Assembly: GCA_046155815.1 (NCBI GenBank)
Contig: JBJXFY010000193.1
Coordinates: 1-16,992 of the forward strand
Reading direction: 5' to 3'
DNA from: JBJXFY01 sp046155815
Lineage (GTDB): Bacteria > Verrucomicrobiota > Verrucomicrobiia > Limisphaerales > CAIMTB01
DNA length: 16,992 nucleotides
Of this stretch, positions 1 through 6,970 are shown one piece after another (positions within the stretch are counted from its first letter, which is position 1; each line of letters opens with the position of its first letter). The notes beneath the pieces are model-generated. The model was given only the letters and a program-made list of their open reading frames with translations, searched no databases and had not been told where the DNA came from. Position numbers and translations under genes: made by a program.

Positions 1-2
1 TC

Positions 3-377
3 TCGCAGACCGGCGCCAACTCCCGCGTCCTCCAGACCGATGGCGAGGACATGCAGAACCGCGACCACTCGTGCTTCTTCTCCGCCGCGCACGCGGCCAA
101 GGACTCCGGCATCGCCCTCCGCCTCGCGCAGGCGCAGAAGCTGAACCTCCCCCTCGCCGCCGCGACCTACCGGCAGTACCGGCGCATGACGGACGAGGGG
201 CTTGGCGACCTCGACAAGTCCGGCGTCGCCGAACTCACCTTCAAGGGTCGCGGCGGCAGGCCGGCGAGACCGGCCGCGGCGGCGGCCAAGCCCAAGGCCA
301 GGCCGGCCACGAAGCCGAAGAAGCCAGCAAAACCGGCCAAACCCGCGAAAAAGGCCGGCCAGGGGAAGAAGCGGTAG
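3..377 (+). CDS. NAD-dependent beta-hydroxyacid dehydrogenase (3-hydroxyisobutyrate dehydrogenase family), C-terminal part
   Basis: The gene starts upstream of the window; 124 residues are visible. The first ~83 match the C-terminal all-alpha domain of the 3-hydroxyisobutyrate/6-phosphogluconate dehydrogenase-like family. The line AAKDSGIALRLAQAQKLNLP carries the conserved KD..LAL..A....LP pattern, followed by a GLGDLDKS segment close to the usual C-terminus. The Rossmann NAD(P)-binding domain and catalytic lysine lie outside the window. These enzymes oxidise short beta-hydroxyacids in the cytoplasm; the substrate cannot be read from this piece. Oddly, the family fold is followed by about 40 residues made almost only of Ala, Lys, Pro, Arg and Gly (KPKARPATKPKKPAKPAKPA and similar), a basic disordered tail not normal for the family. 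The internal ATG at 51 is unlikely to be the start because homologous sequence continues upstream. Confidence 0.8.
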   Translation, partial: SQTGANSRVLQTDGEDMQNRDHSCFFSAAHAAKDSGIALRLAQAQKLNLPLAAATYRQYRRMTDEGLGDLDKSGVAELTFKGRGGRPARPAAAAAKPKARPATKPKKPAKPAKPAKKAGQGKKR

Positions 378-384
378 GTCGAAC

Positions 385-450
385 GCGGATTGCGGAAGGT
401 GGATGGCGGAATCCCCGGCGGCGGCGAACCGCCCCCTCTGGACAATCCGC
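385..450. repeat. Inverted repeat after the dehydrogenase gene
   Basis: GCGGATTG (385-392) is the reverse complement of CAATCCGC (443-450). Inside it GGCGG-CGAA-CCGCC (420-433) can form a tight tetraloop hairpin. It lies in the 177-base gap between the dehydrogenase stop and the sigma factor gene and could help end transcription. There is no T-tract, so a standard intrinsic terminator is not supported. No promoter was recognised in this gap. Confidence 0.3.
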
Positions 451-554
451 CTCCCGCCCCCCCCGCCTCGGCCCTTGCAGTCTGAGCCGCCGCGGTGCTT
501 TCCCTGCTCGCCTTCCGGGCCGGCGCCGCCAAGATGCCGCCAAGCCACGGAGCC

Positions 555-1307
555 ATGCCCGACCCCGCCGCGCCCCCGAGCCCGAGCCTGGCCCGGTTCC
601 CGCCGACGCAGCCGACGTGGTTTCAGGCGGTGCGCGATCCCGCCGTGCTCGAACAGATCTGCCGGCTCTACTGGGAGCCGCTGTACGCCTTCATCCGCCG
701 GAGCGAGGGCGGCGCCAGCCCGGCGGACGCTCAGGACTACGTGCAGGGCTTCCTGGCCGGCATGGTGGACGCGGACTTCCTCGCGCGCGTGGACGCGGAG
801 CGCGGGCGGTTCCGCAGCTTCCTGAAGCAGGCTTTCATCCATTACGTCCGCAACGAGCGCCGCGCCGCCCGCGCCCTCCGCCGAGGCGGTCCGCTGCCGC
901 CCCTCTCGCTCGACGCCGCGGGGGAGGACGGGCCGGCCATCCTGCCCGAGCCGGCGATCACGGCCACGCCGGACGAGGCGTACGATGCCGCGTGGGCGCG
1001 CCGGATCATGCGCACGGCGCTGCGACGGCTGGAGGAGGAGTTCGCGGGGCCGGCGGCCGGGCGCTTTCTCGAACTCAGCCCGTGGCTCACCCGTCCGCCC
1101 GTACCGGGCGAGTATGAGGCCCTGGCGGCCCGCCGGGGCGTGGGCAAGGACGCCGTGGCACAGGACGTGCTGCGGCTGCGCCGACGGCTCCGGGCGCTGG
1201 CGAAGGATGAGGTGCTGGCCACCGTGGCCGACCCCGTCCTGGCCGAAGAGGAGCTGCGCTACCTCCTCCGGGTGCTGGTGGCCGGCGGGGCGGACCTCCC
1301 CGGATGA
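555..1307 (+). CDS. ECF-type RNA polymerase sigma factor, kinase-associated family
   Basis: This 250-residue protein matches the sigma factors encoded beside Ser/Thr kinases in Planctomycetes, Verrucomicrobia and Acidobacteria. Region 2 lies at about residues 20-105 (LYWEPLYAFIRRSEGG, DAQDYVQGFLAGM, ERGRFRSFLKQAF). A helix-turn-helix region 4 follows at about 185-225 (EYEALAARRGVGKDAVAQDV then LRLRRRLRALAKDEV). The end, VADPVLAEEELRYLLRVL, is also typical of the group. It should direct RNA polymerase to a dedicated promoter set. The ATG at 555 is preferred because homologues begin shortly before the FPPT motif; ATG 534 and GTG 495 are in frame, and none has a convincing ribosome site. The kinase gene begins 57 bases downstream on the same strand, so the kinase probably controls sigma activity. 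That partnership is inferred from gene order. Confidence 0.85.
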   Translation: MPDPAAPPSPSLARFPPTQPTWFQAVRDPAVLEQICRLYWEPLYAFIRRSEGGASPADAQDYVQGFLAGMVDADFLARVDAERGRFRSFLKQAFIHYVRNERRAARALRRGGPLPPLSLDAAGEDGPAILPEPAITATPDEAYDAAWARRIMRTALRRLEEEFAGPAAGRFLELSPWLTRPPVPGEYEALAARRGVGKDAVAQDVLRLRRRLRALAKDEVLATVADPVLAEEELRYLLRVLVAGGADLPG

Positions 1308-1319
1308 AGGCGGAATAGT

Positions 1320-1348
1320 CCGTCAGCGCCGTCCGGCAGGCGTGTATC
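1320..1348 (+). promoter_or_regulatory. Candidate promoter upstream of the kinase gene (shared GTCAGCG motif)
   Basis: CCGTCA (1320-1325) and TGTATC (1343-1348) are separated by 17 bases in the sigma factor/kinase gap. The GTCAGCG core and the spacing recur upstream of the genes at 5273 and 7057. The -10 box is close to the start codon, so a transcript from here would have almost no leader; this is the weakest of the three copies. Confidence 0.3.
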
Positions 1349-1352
1349 AATC

Positions 1353-1357
1353 AAGGA
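1353..1357 (+). promoter_or_regulatory. Shine-Dalgarno site of the kinase gene
   Basis: AAGGA lies 7 bases before the ATG at 1365 and fixes that start. It is one of very few recognisable ribosome-binding sites in the window. Confidence 0.55.
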
Positions 1358-1364
1358 AGCCCTG

Positions 1365-4300
1365 ATGTCCGCCCCGTGCCCAACCTGCGGCGAGCCGCTC
1401 GCCCGCGGCCTCTGCCCGCGCTGCGCCGCGACGGTGCTGTGGCGGGAGGAGGATTCCACCGTTCATGACGGCCCATCCGCCGGCGGTGCCTTCGTGCGTC
1501 CGACGACCCTCGGACCGTACGAACTTGTCGAGGAGATTGCGCGCGGGGGCATGGGCGTGGTGTATCGCGCCCGCCAGCCCAGCCTCGGCCGCGAAGTCGC
1601 GGTGAAGGTGATCCTGGCGGGACCGTTTGCCGGGGCCGCCTCCCTGGCGCGCTTCCGGGCCGAGGCCGAGGCCGTCGCCCGGCTGCACCATCCCAACCTG
1701 GTCGCCGTCCATGATTTTGGCGAGACCGGCGGCCACCACTGGCTCTTGATGGACTACGTGGCCGGCCCGACGCTGGCCGCGCTCACCCGCGACGGCCCGC
1801 TGCCGCCGCGCACGGCCGCCCGCCATGTGCGCGACGTGGCCGCCGCCGTGCAGCATGCGCACGACCACGGCGTGCTGCACCGCGACCTCAAGCCCGGCAA
1901 CGTGCTCGTGGACGCCGAGGACCGCCCACGCGTCACGGACTTCGGCCTCGTCAAGCGCCTCGACCGCGACGATTCGCCGACGCTTTCCGGCCAGTTGCTG
2001 GGCACGCCCGGCTTCGCCCCGCCCGAGCAGCTCGCGCCGCGGCTGGGGCCCGTGACCGTGCGGAGCGACGTGTACGGATTGGGCGCCCTGCTCTACCACC
2101 TGCTCACCGGCCGGCCGCCGTTCCAGGCCGGGTCCGTGCCCGAGACCATCGGGCAGGTGCTCCACGCGGAACCGGCCCCGCCCCGGGCGCTGAACCCGGC
2201 GGTGCCGCGCGACCTCGAAACCATCTGCCTGAAATGCGTCGCCAAGGAACTCGGCCGCCGCTACGCCACCGCACGGGAGGTGGAGCGCGAACTGGCATGC
2301 TGGCTGGCCGGCGAACCCATCACCGCGCGACCCACGCCGGCCTGGGAGCGCCTGTGGCTCTGGTGCCGCCGGCGCCCGGCGGTGGCGGTGCCCAGCCTCG
2401 TGGGCGGGCTGGCCCTGCTGATCCTCGCGGTTGGCACCCCGCTCGTCGCATTGCGCCTGCAGCGGGCCGAACTGGCCGACAAGGAAAGGGACTTGGCCCG
2501 TGCCCATGCCGATCTGCGGCAGCAGGAGTCCAAGATTGCCGACGCGCAGGCCCGGCGCGCCTCCCTGGAGTCGGGCCGCCGCTTCGGGAGCCTCGCCGCA
2601 CTGGCCGCCGCCGCGGCGATCGAGCCGACGCCCCGCATCCGGGACGAGGTCATCACCACGCTGGCCGCGCCGGACATCCAAGTTTGGCGGACCTTGAACA
2701 CCAATGGCAGCCCGCTGCTGCGTCCCGTGCTGGACCGGACGGGCCTGATGATGGCGGGAGCGACGACCAACGGCGACGTTCAGGTCGTGGCCGTGTCCGA
2801 CGGCCAGGAACTCCACCGCCTGCCCCCCGTCGCGTCGGACGTCGTCATGGTCCATGCCTTCTCACCCGATGGCGCGCTGCTGCCGGTGACGTATGCGGAC
2901 GGCCGGACGCGGATCTGGAGCCTGCCGGAGCGGGAGGTGAAACTCAGCTATGCCGGAAGCCCGCGCTTCGAGACGGTGGACTACAGCGCCGACGGCCGGA
3001 CGCTGGCGACCGTCGTGGATGGAACCAACGTCGTGATCCGGTCACGGCCGGATCTTCAGGTGAAGGCCATCCTTCCGGTTTCCTTTGTCGCGAGCTACGT
3101 CAGCCTTTCCCCGGACGGCGGACGGCTGGCCATCTCGGCTTTCAACTACCGGCAGGTCGAATTGTTCGAGACGGCAGGCACTCATCTGGGAGGGATGGTT
3201 TATCCTTACGCTGCCGGCGAGCCGGCCTGGCACCCCGACGGATGCCTGCTGGCCGTTGCGACGTCGGGCGGCTTCGTGCATCTCTGGGATTCCGGCAGCC
3301 AGCAGATGGTCAAAACGTTGAAGGGACACCAAGGCTCGGTCGGCAACGTGGTCTTCAGTCCCGATGGGCGGCACCTCCTTTCTTCCGGCTGGGACGGCAC
3401 GCTGCTTTGGGAGACAGTTTCCGGGCGGTGTGTCGCGAGGTTGGGTTCGGTGGTTGCGCGCCTGAAGTTCAGTCCTGACGGGCAGATGGTCATGGGGGCT
3501 GCCTGGGAGAAGGACAGGATCCACCTGTGCCGGTTTTCGGCTGCGCCGGAGGTCCGGCATTTTCCGGTGGTCGAGCACGCCGGCGAGATCGGGGACTTCG
3601 CCCTGCATCCTCGGCTGGGGCTGATCGCCGCGACCTTGGGCAACGCCGTGTGGCTCCTGGATTCCCAGACGGGACGTAGGCTTGGCCGCCTACCGACGAG
3701 GCAAAGCTGGGGTGTTTGTTTTGATCGCGACGGCAGCCGGCTGCTGGTCAGTGGAGACTTTGGCGTGCAAGTCTGGCCGGTCCGTCTGGAAGCGGGGGCA
3801 GTGCCGCTGTTGGGTCCGCCGCGTTCGCTGCTGGCCGAGAGCGGGTGCCGCGAGCTGTCCCTCTCCGGGGATGGGCGCGTCCTTGCCGTCGGGCATGGCA
3901 AGCATGTCCATCTCGTGGACTTGGATGCCGAACGGCAGGTTGCTGTCACCGAGGACCATCCTTCAGAACACATCCACCGGACGGCCCTCTCCGCCGACGG
4001 CCGCCGGCTCGCGACCTCCGGCTGGCACTCCCCGGAGGTTGGGCTTTGGGACGCCGGGACCGGTAAGCTCGAAACCTACCTGGGCCTGCCAGGAAACGAT
4101 GGCCATGGAGTGCCTTGCTTCGATCCTCAAGGACGATGGCTGGCGTTGGCGTTCCCTGGGCGCCTCGCCTTCTTTGCGCACAGGGCAGGGAAGCTGCAGC
4201 GAGAGCTCCCGGTGGGTGATGCCTACGGACTGGCCTCGTCGGCCCGCGGCGACCTGCTGGCCGTGCGGGACACGACCACCTCGGTGGCGCTCGTGAATGT

Positions 4301-5168
4301 GGAATCCGGCGAACAAGTCGCTCGGCTGGTGGGGCTGGAACATCTTCATGTCCAGCGGATCAAATGGGAACGGGACGACGCCCTGCTGCTGATGCAGACG
4401 CTGGATGAAAACCTGGTGGGCGGGGTGCTGCTCTGGAATCTGGCCCGCATACGGGCACACCTGGCACCCTTGGGCCTGGATTGGGGGCTTGGCCCGCCGA
4501 CGGCCGATGCCTTCGCAGCCTCGCCGCCGGCCGTGCGCGTGAACCTGCCGGTCGGCCAGGAAGTCGCCGGGGAGACGACGGTGGTCTCCGGTCGGCCAGA
4601 GGGAATGGAGAGCCGGTTGATTGACCTGTCCGGGTTTTACAACGCCACCCTGGACGCCCCCTGGAACCTCTACGCGGACAGCACCTATTCCCAGTTGCCG
4701 CGGGGCCGCCAGATGATCGGCGGCCGGCTTTATGATGTGCGCGGCATCGTGCAGGCGGGCGGCTTCGATCCGGCCCTGCGCCCGTATTCCCGGAAGGTGG
4801 CCGGGATTCCCGTGGGGCAGGCCGTGGAGCAGCTCCATTTCCTGCACGCGGCCAACAACGGCAACGACGTCGGCGTAGGGACGCGCCTCGGCCACTACGA
4901 GGTCACTTATGAGGACGGGCGGACGCTGGAGATTCCGATCATCCTGGGCCGGGACGTGAACGACTGGTGGAGCCGCACCGACGAGTCGCCCGTGCCCCGG
5001 ATCGCCTGGAGCGGCACGAGCCCGGCCAGCGCGGCGGCCCGGCGCAAGATCCGCCTTTTCGTGAGCACTTGGGAGAATCCGCGCCCGGCGGTCCGCGTGG
5101 CCTCGCTCGCCCTCGTCACCGCCGATCTGACAGCCGTTCCTTTCCTGGTGGCGGTCACGGCGGAGTGA
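1365..5168 (+). CDS. Membrane Ser/Thr protein kinase with N-terminal zinc ribbon, WD40 sensor and C-terminal beta-sandwich-like domain
   Basis: A 1267-residue receptor kinase. In order: a zinc ribbon (C5, C8, C17, C20); a complete Hanks-type kinase domain (glycine loop ARGGMG 59-64, K81 in VAVKV, HRDLKPGN 172-179, DFG 192-194, APPEQ); one membrane helix at about 339-363; and a charged coiled-coil-like stretch to about 405. About fourteen WD40-like strands follow at roughly 450-1030, each with an (F/L)SPDG-type turn and a (V/I)xLWD-type end. The last ~185 residues form another domain (RGRQMIGGRLYDVRGIV, LHFLHAANN, GRDVNDWW, STWENPRP), which I recognise only as a recurrent domain of this group of bacteria. 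The kinase should face the cytoplasm and the propeller the periplasm, so ligand binding would drive phosphorylation. All key catalytic residues are present. It follows the sigma factor gene, its likely target (inference). Confidence 0.9.
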   Translation: MSAPCPTCGEPLARGLCPRCAATVLWREEDSTVHDGPSAGGAFVRPTTLGPYELVEEIARGGMGVVYRARQPSLGREVAVKVILAGPFAGAASLARFRAEAEAVARLHHPNLVAVHDFGETGGHHWLLMDYVAGPTLAALTRDGPLPPRTAARHVRDVAAAVQHAHDHGVLHRDLKPGNVLVDAEDRPRVTDFGLVKRLDRDDSPTLSGQLLGTPGFAPPEQLAPRLGPVTVRSDVYGLGALLYHLLTGRPPFQAGSVPETIGQVLHAEPAPPRALNPAVPRDLETICLKCVAKELGRRYATAREVERELACWLAGEPITARPTPAWERLWLWCRRRPAVAVPSLVGGLALLILAVGTPLVALRLQRAELADKERDLARAHADLRQQESKIADAQARRASLESGRRFGSLAALAAAAAIEPTPRIRDEVITTLAAPDIQVWRTLNTNGSPLLRPVLDRTGLMMAGATTNGDVQVVAVSDGQELHRLPPVASDVVMVHAFSPDGALLPVTYADGRTRIWSLPEREVKLSYAGSPRFETVDYSADGRTLATVVDGTNVVIRSRPDLQVKAILPVSFVASYVSLSPDGGRLAISAFNYRQVELFETAGTHLGGMVYPYAAGEPAWHPDGCLLAVATSGGFVHLWDSGSQQMVKTLKGHQGSVGNVVFSPDGRHLLSSGWDGTLLWETVSGRCVARLGSVVARLKFSPDGQMVMGAAWEKDRIHLCRFSAAPEVRHFPVVEHAGEIGDFALHPRLGLIAATLGNAVWLLDSQTGRRLGRLPTRQSWGVCFDRDGSRLLVSGDFGVQVWPVRLEAGAVPLLGPPRSLLAESGCRELSLSGDGRVLAVGHGKHVHLVDLDAERQVAVTEDHPSEHIHRTALSADGRRLATSGWHSPEVGLWDAGTGKLETYLGLPGNDGHGVPCFDPQGRWLALAFPGRLAFFAHRAGKLQRELPVGDAYGLASSARGDLLAVRDTTTSVALVNVESGEQVARLVGLEHLHVQRIKWERDDALLLMQTLDENLVGGVLLWNLARIRAHLAPLGLDWGLGPPTADAFAASPPAVRVNLPVGQEVAGETTVVSGRPEGMESRLIDLSGFYNATLDAPWNLYADSTYSQLPRGRQMIGGRLYDVRGIVQAGGFDPALRPYSRKVAGIPVGQAVEQLHFLHAANNGNDVGVGTRLGHYEVTYEDGRTLEIPIILGRDVNDWWSRTDESPVPRIAWSGTSPASAAARRKIRLFVSTWENPRPAVRVASLALVTADLTAVPFLVAVTAE

Positions 5169-5185
5169 GCGGGGCGACGGATTGT

Positions 5186-5214
5186 TTGTCAGCGGGCGGC
5201 GGCGAACGGTTAAT
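5186..5214 (+). promoter_or_regulatory. Candidate promoter of the split PEP-CTERM gene
   Basis: TTGTCA (5186-5191), a 17-base spacer and GTTAAT (5209-5214) lie in the 104-base gap after the kinase stop, 58 bases before the ATG at 5273. The box and the bases after it (GCGGGC) closely match the site at 6924-6952. A purine-rich GAGGAGGGAGGA stretch follows but is too far from the ATG to be its ribosome site. Confidence 0.5.
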
Positions 5215-5272
5215 AGAGGAGGGAGGAGCAGCCCGCCCTTCCAGATCACCAACCGTCAACACCGACCCGCCC

Positions 5273-5731
5273 ATGCACTTGCATCTGCACCGCACCCTCC
5301 GCCTCGGCCCGCTGGCCCTCGCCCTCCACGCCCACGCCGCTCCGATCTTGCCGCTGATCACCATTGACCCCGTGGCGAGCGATCACGACACACTTGTTTT
5401 CGACGCTCGTTGGGGATCGCATGGTCAGCAGACGGTCGTCCAAACAAGCAAGCAGCTAGTTGTCAATATCCCGGAAGGGATCGAGTGGACCGCCTCACTT
5501 TACCATAACTTCTTTTATGATATTGACACTGGACCGGGGCCAGACTCATACCCGAACGGAGGGTTGATCGTCTTCGGGGTTGGTCGTGGTCCTGCGGCCT
5601 CGACCGAGTTCATGTTGGCCAGCATGCCCTTCCAGGCCGACCTCAACACCCTGCTGGGTCCTCTTCAGAGTTATCCTGACGCGCCCAGTTTTTGTGTCTG
5701 GCAACATCAAATGCATTGGCACACACACTAA
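5273..5731 (+). CDS. Secreted protein; probable N-terminal half of a split PEP-CTERM protein
   Basis: The open frame encodes 152 residues. It begins with a short basic region and hydrophobic stretch (RTLRLGPLALALHAHAAP), a plausible signal peptide, followed by an acidic, Gly/Asp-rich extracellular-type sequence without a known catalytic motif. The ATG at 5273 is chosen because it directly precedes this signal sequence and lies downstream of the candidate promoter at 5186-5214. The frame stops abruptly after a His/Trp-rich tail (FCVWQHQMHWHTH) with no sorting signal. An orphan PEP-CTERM tail lies at 6636-6824. If the DNA from 5689 to 6634 is removed, the two pieces join in frame into a 201-residue protein with signal peptide and PEP-CTERM anchor. 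I infer that this is the 5' part of a disrupted gene; a stand-alone small secreted protein is possible. Confidence 0.6.
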   Translation: MHLHLHRTLRLGPLALALHAHAAPILPLITIDPVASDHDTLVFDARWGSHGQQTVVQTSKQLVVNIPEGIEWTASLYHNFFYDIDTGPGPDSYPNGGLIVFGVGRGPAASTEFMLASMPFQADLNTLLGPLQSYPDAPSFCVWQHQMHWHTH

Positions 5732-6634
5732 AAAGACATAAATCATGAAACTCCCATTGGTTTCCACAGCCATTTCGGTCGCAACAGTCATCTTTGGCGC
5801 AGACTCAGCAGGGCTTGCGCTTGCAGGTTCGTTCTTCTCTGACTTTTCGTTCGGCAGCGGCACGCCATTCGTCGGGACGACGAACTTGGCTGGCGTGCAG
5901 GTTACGATTGTCACTACGAACACCGAGCCCAATCCTGGCTCCCCGAATGCGTTCCGTGACTTTGCGAATACTGAACCAGCTCTTGTCTCATTCACGTTCA
6001 GCGCACCGATCGACGACTTCTATCTTGACGTCAGTTTTGTCCGTGCCGACGAGATGCTCACCGATTTCAACATCGGGCAGCCCATTTCGCTTTCGGGTAC
6101 ACTGGTCAATGTGACAGGCAGCGTCACGACCGGCGGAGCGGATGACAACGGCTTCGGCCGCCTGACTTGGCGTGGTATTCATACGAACCTGGTGACATTC
6201 ACCATTGGCAACTTCCCAAACCCCGGCTTAAGCCCGGCTCTCGCAATTGAGAGATTCGGTTTCGGGGCTTCATCTCAGCTCAGTATCCGGGCATCACAGG
6301 TCGAGCTCTGTTGGGATACAGCCACCAACTATATCTACCAGCTGCAGTACCTCGAAGACATGAGCACGAACGGTTGGCTTTCTTTCGGAAGTCCGATGCT
6401 TGGCACAGGCACGAGATTCTGCACGAACGATTCGATCTTGGTTGGGCAGCCGAGGCGCTTCTATCAGCTTTTGATCACGAACGCACCATGATCAGGGGAA
6501 TAGACAAACCGCCGAACAAGATCACTGGAGCGAACAGCCGCCCCGCTTCGCAGTTCGAGAGCCGCGGGCTTCGCCGACGCACTCCGGTTGTCGATAGTCA
6601 CGGGCGTTATCACGGCGGGGCGGCTGTCGCTCTG
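5689..6634 (+). mobile_element. Candidate integron-type gene cassette inserted in a PEP-CTERM gene
   Basis: The segment holds one secreted-protein gene (5745-6491) followed 19 bases later by an attC-like structure (6511-6640), the order seen in integron cassettes. Sampled 60-base lines of this gene have 50-57% GC against about 83% in a line of the collagen-like gene. The right edge is set by the G/TT of the attC-like right core. The left edge is uncertain: G/TT at 5688 is used here, and G/TT at 5670 or 5409 also restores the PEP-CTERM frame. The first bases at 5689 do not complement the left core well, which counts against this exact edge. No integrase is in the window. Confidence 0.35.
5745..6491 (+). 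CDS. Secreted protein with C-terminal Verrucomicrobia-type beta module
   Basis: A 248-residue protein with a signal peptide at about residues 1-28 (VSTAISVATVIFGADSAGLA). A Ser/Thr/Gly/Asn-rich body follows, with phrases such as PNPGSPNAFRDFAN and SFTFSAPIDDFYLDVSF that resemble beta-sandwich surface proteins. The last ~63 residues (VELCWDTATNYIYQLQYLED to GQPRRFYQLLI) match the W(D)TATN..YQLQY....W...G.....GTG..FCTND..L..QPRRFY module common at the ends of exported verrucomicrobial proteins. The biochemical role is unknown. The ATG at 5745 lies 13 bases after the preceding stop and has no Shine-Dalgarno. Base composition is lower in GC than the flanks, and an attC-like site follows, so it may be a cassette-borne gene. 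Confidence 0.75.
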   Translation: MKLPLVSTAISVATVIFGADSAGLALAGSFFSDFSFGSGTPFVGTTNLAGVQVTIVTTNTEPNPGSPNAFRDFANTEPALVSFTFSAPIDDFYLDVSFVRADEMLTDFNIGQPISLSGTLVNVTGSVTTGGADDNGFGRLTWRGIHTNLVTFTIGNFPNPGLSPALAIERFGFGASSQLSIRASQVELCWDTATNYIYQLQYLEDMSTNGWLSFGSPMLGTGTRFCTNDSILVGQPRRFYQLLITNAP

Positions 6635-6640
6635 TTCGGT
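6511..6640 (+). repeat. attC-like recombination site (integron cassette 3' end)
   Basis: Outer cores: CCGAACA (6512-6518) pairs with TGTTCGG (6633-6639), including the essential AAC/GTT. Inner arms: the 18-base left arm (6529-6546, beginning AGCGAACAGCC) pairs over 17 base pairs with 6615-6631 (ending GGCTGTCGCT), leaving one extra A in the left arm (6533 or 6534). A single extrahelical base in the left L box is a hallmark of attC sites. The 130-base span is within the known attC range. Deviations: the core is GTTCGGT rather than GTTRRRY, and the spacers between core and arm are unequal (10 and 1 bases). Confidence 0.55.
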
Positions 6641-6824
6641 CGATAGCCATGCTCCGTGGCATGATTGGACCGCCCCTGACTGGGGAACCTTCACGGTGAC
6701 CCGCGCCGGCGACGGTCTGAGTGCGCGCGTCGTTTTTCGGGCGTTCCCAGTGCCCGAGCCCGGCACCGGGGCCGGCCTGGGCCTGTTCGCGGCCGGCGCG
6801 CTGCTCCGGCATCGGCGTGCGTAG
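6636..6824 (+). pseudogene. Orphan PEP-CTERM sorting tail (3' fragment of the gene at 5273)
   Basis: The open frame encodes an extracellular-type stretch (WHDWTAPDWGTFTVTRAGDG, then LSARVVFRAF). A complete PEP-CTERM signal follows: VPEP motif, a hydrophobic helix (GAGLGLFAAGAL) and a basic end (LLRHRRA). Such tails send exported proteins to exosortase for cleavage and surface attachment. There is no signal peptide or credible start of its own; the only in-frame starts are rare codons inside the attC-like structure. The high GC resembles the host DNA rather than the upstream insert. It reads in frame with 5273-5688 when the candidate cassette is removed, so I treat it as the separated end of that gene. 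Confidence 0.6.
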
Positions 6825-6923
6825 CCGATTCAGCCTGCCACTCCGGCTTCCCACCACGGCCATGACGGGAAACAATTCACGACCCGTGCGGCCCTGCCGC
6901 TTCAAGGATGGGCCGGAAGTGGA

Positions 6924-6952
6924 TTGTCAGCGGGCCTCCGAAACGGGTTATG
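6924..6952 (+). promoter_or_regulatory. Candidate promoter of the collagen-like gene
   Basis: TTGTCA (6924-6929), a 17-base spacer and GTTATG (6947-6952). GGATTGTCAGCGGGC here parallels GGATTGTTTGTCAGCGGGC at 5179-5197. It lies about 105 bases before the ATG at 7057, leaving a leader that contains the hairpin at 6971-6999. Nothing else was recognised between 6825 and 6923. Confidence 0.5.
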
Positions 6953-6970
6953 GGGAAGTGAACGGGAGGC

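Noticed and set aside
1347..2855. Long open frame (502 codons) on the minus strand
   Set aside because: It lies entirely opposite the well-supported kinase gene and has only Gly/Arg/His-rich low-information sequence; in GC-rich DNA such antisense frames are common.
3963..5252. 429-codon minus-strand frame
   Set aside because: Antisense shadow of the WD40 and C-terminal parts of the kinase gene; no domain, signal or start site.
4967..5272. Upstream extension of the gene at 5273 into the kinase gene
   Set aside because: The frame is open, but it would overlap the kinase gene and bury the signal peptide; the candidate promoter at 5186-5214 would then be internal.
5409..5415. GTTGGGG as the left edge of the candidate cassette
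   Set aside because: It also gives an in-frame join, but it would leave a PEP-CTERM protein of only about 108 residues and would put two genes in the cassette; kept as an alternative, not the main call.
6588..6635. TTG start at 6588 for a stand-alone small PEP-CTERM protein
   Set aside because: No signal peptide follows, and the start lies inside the attC-like structure.
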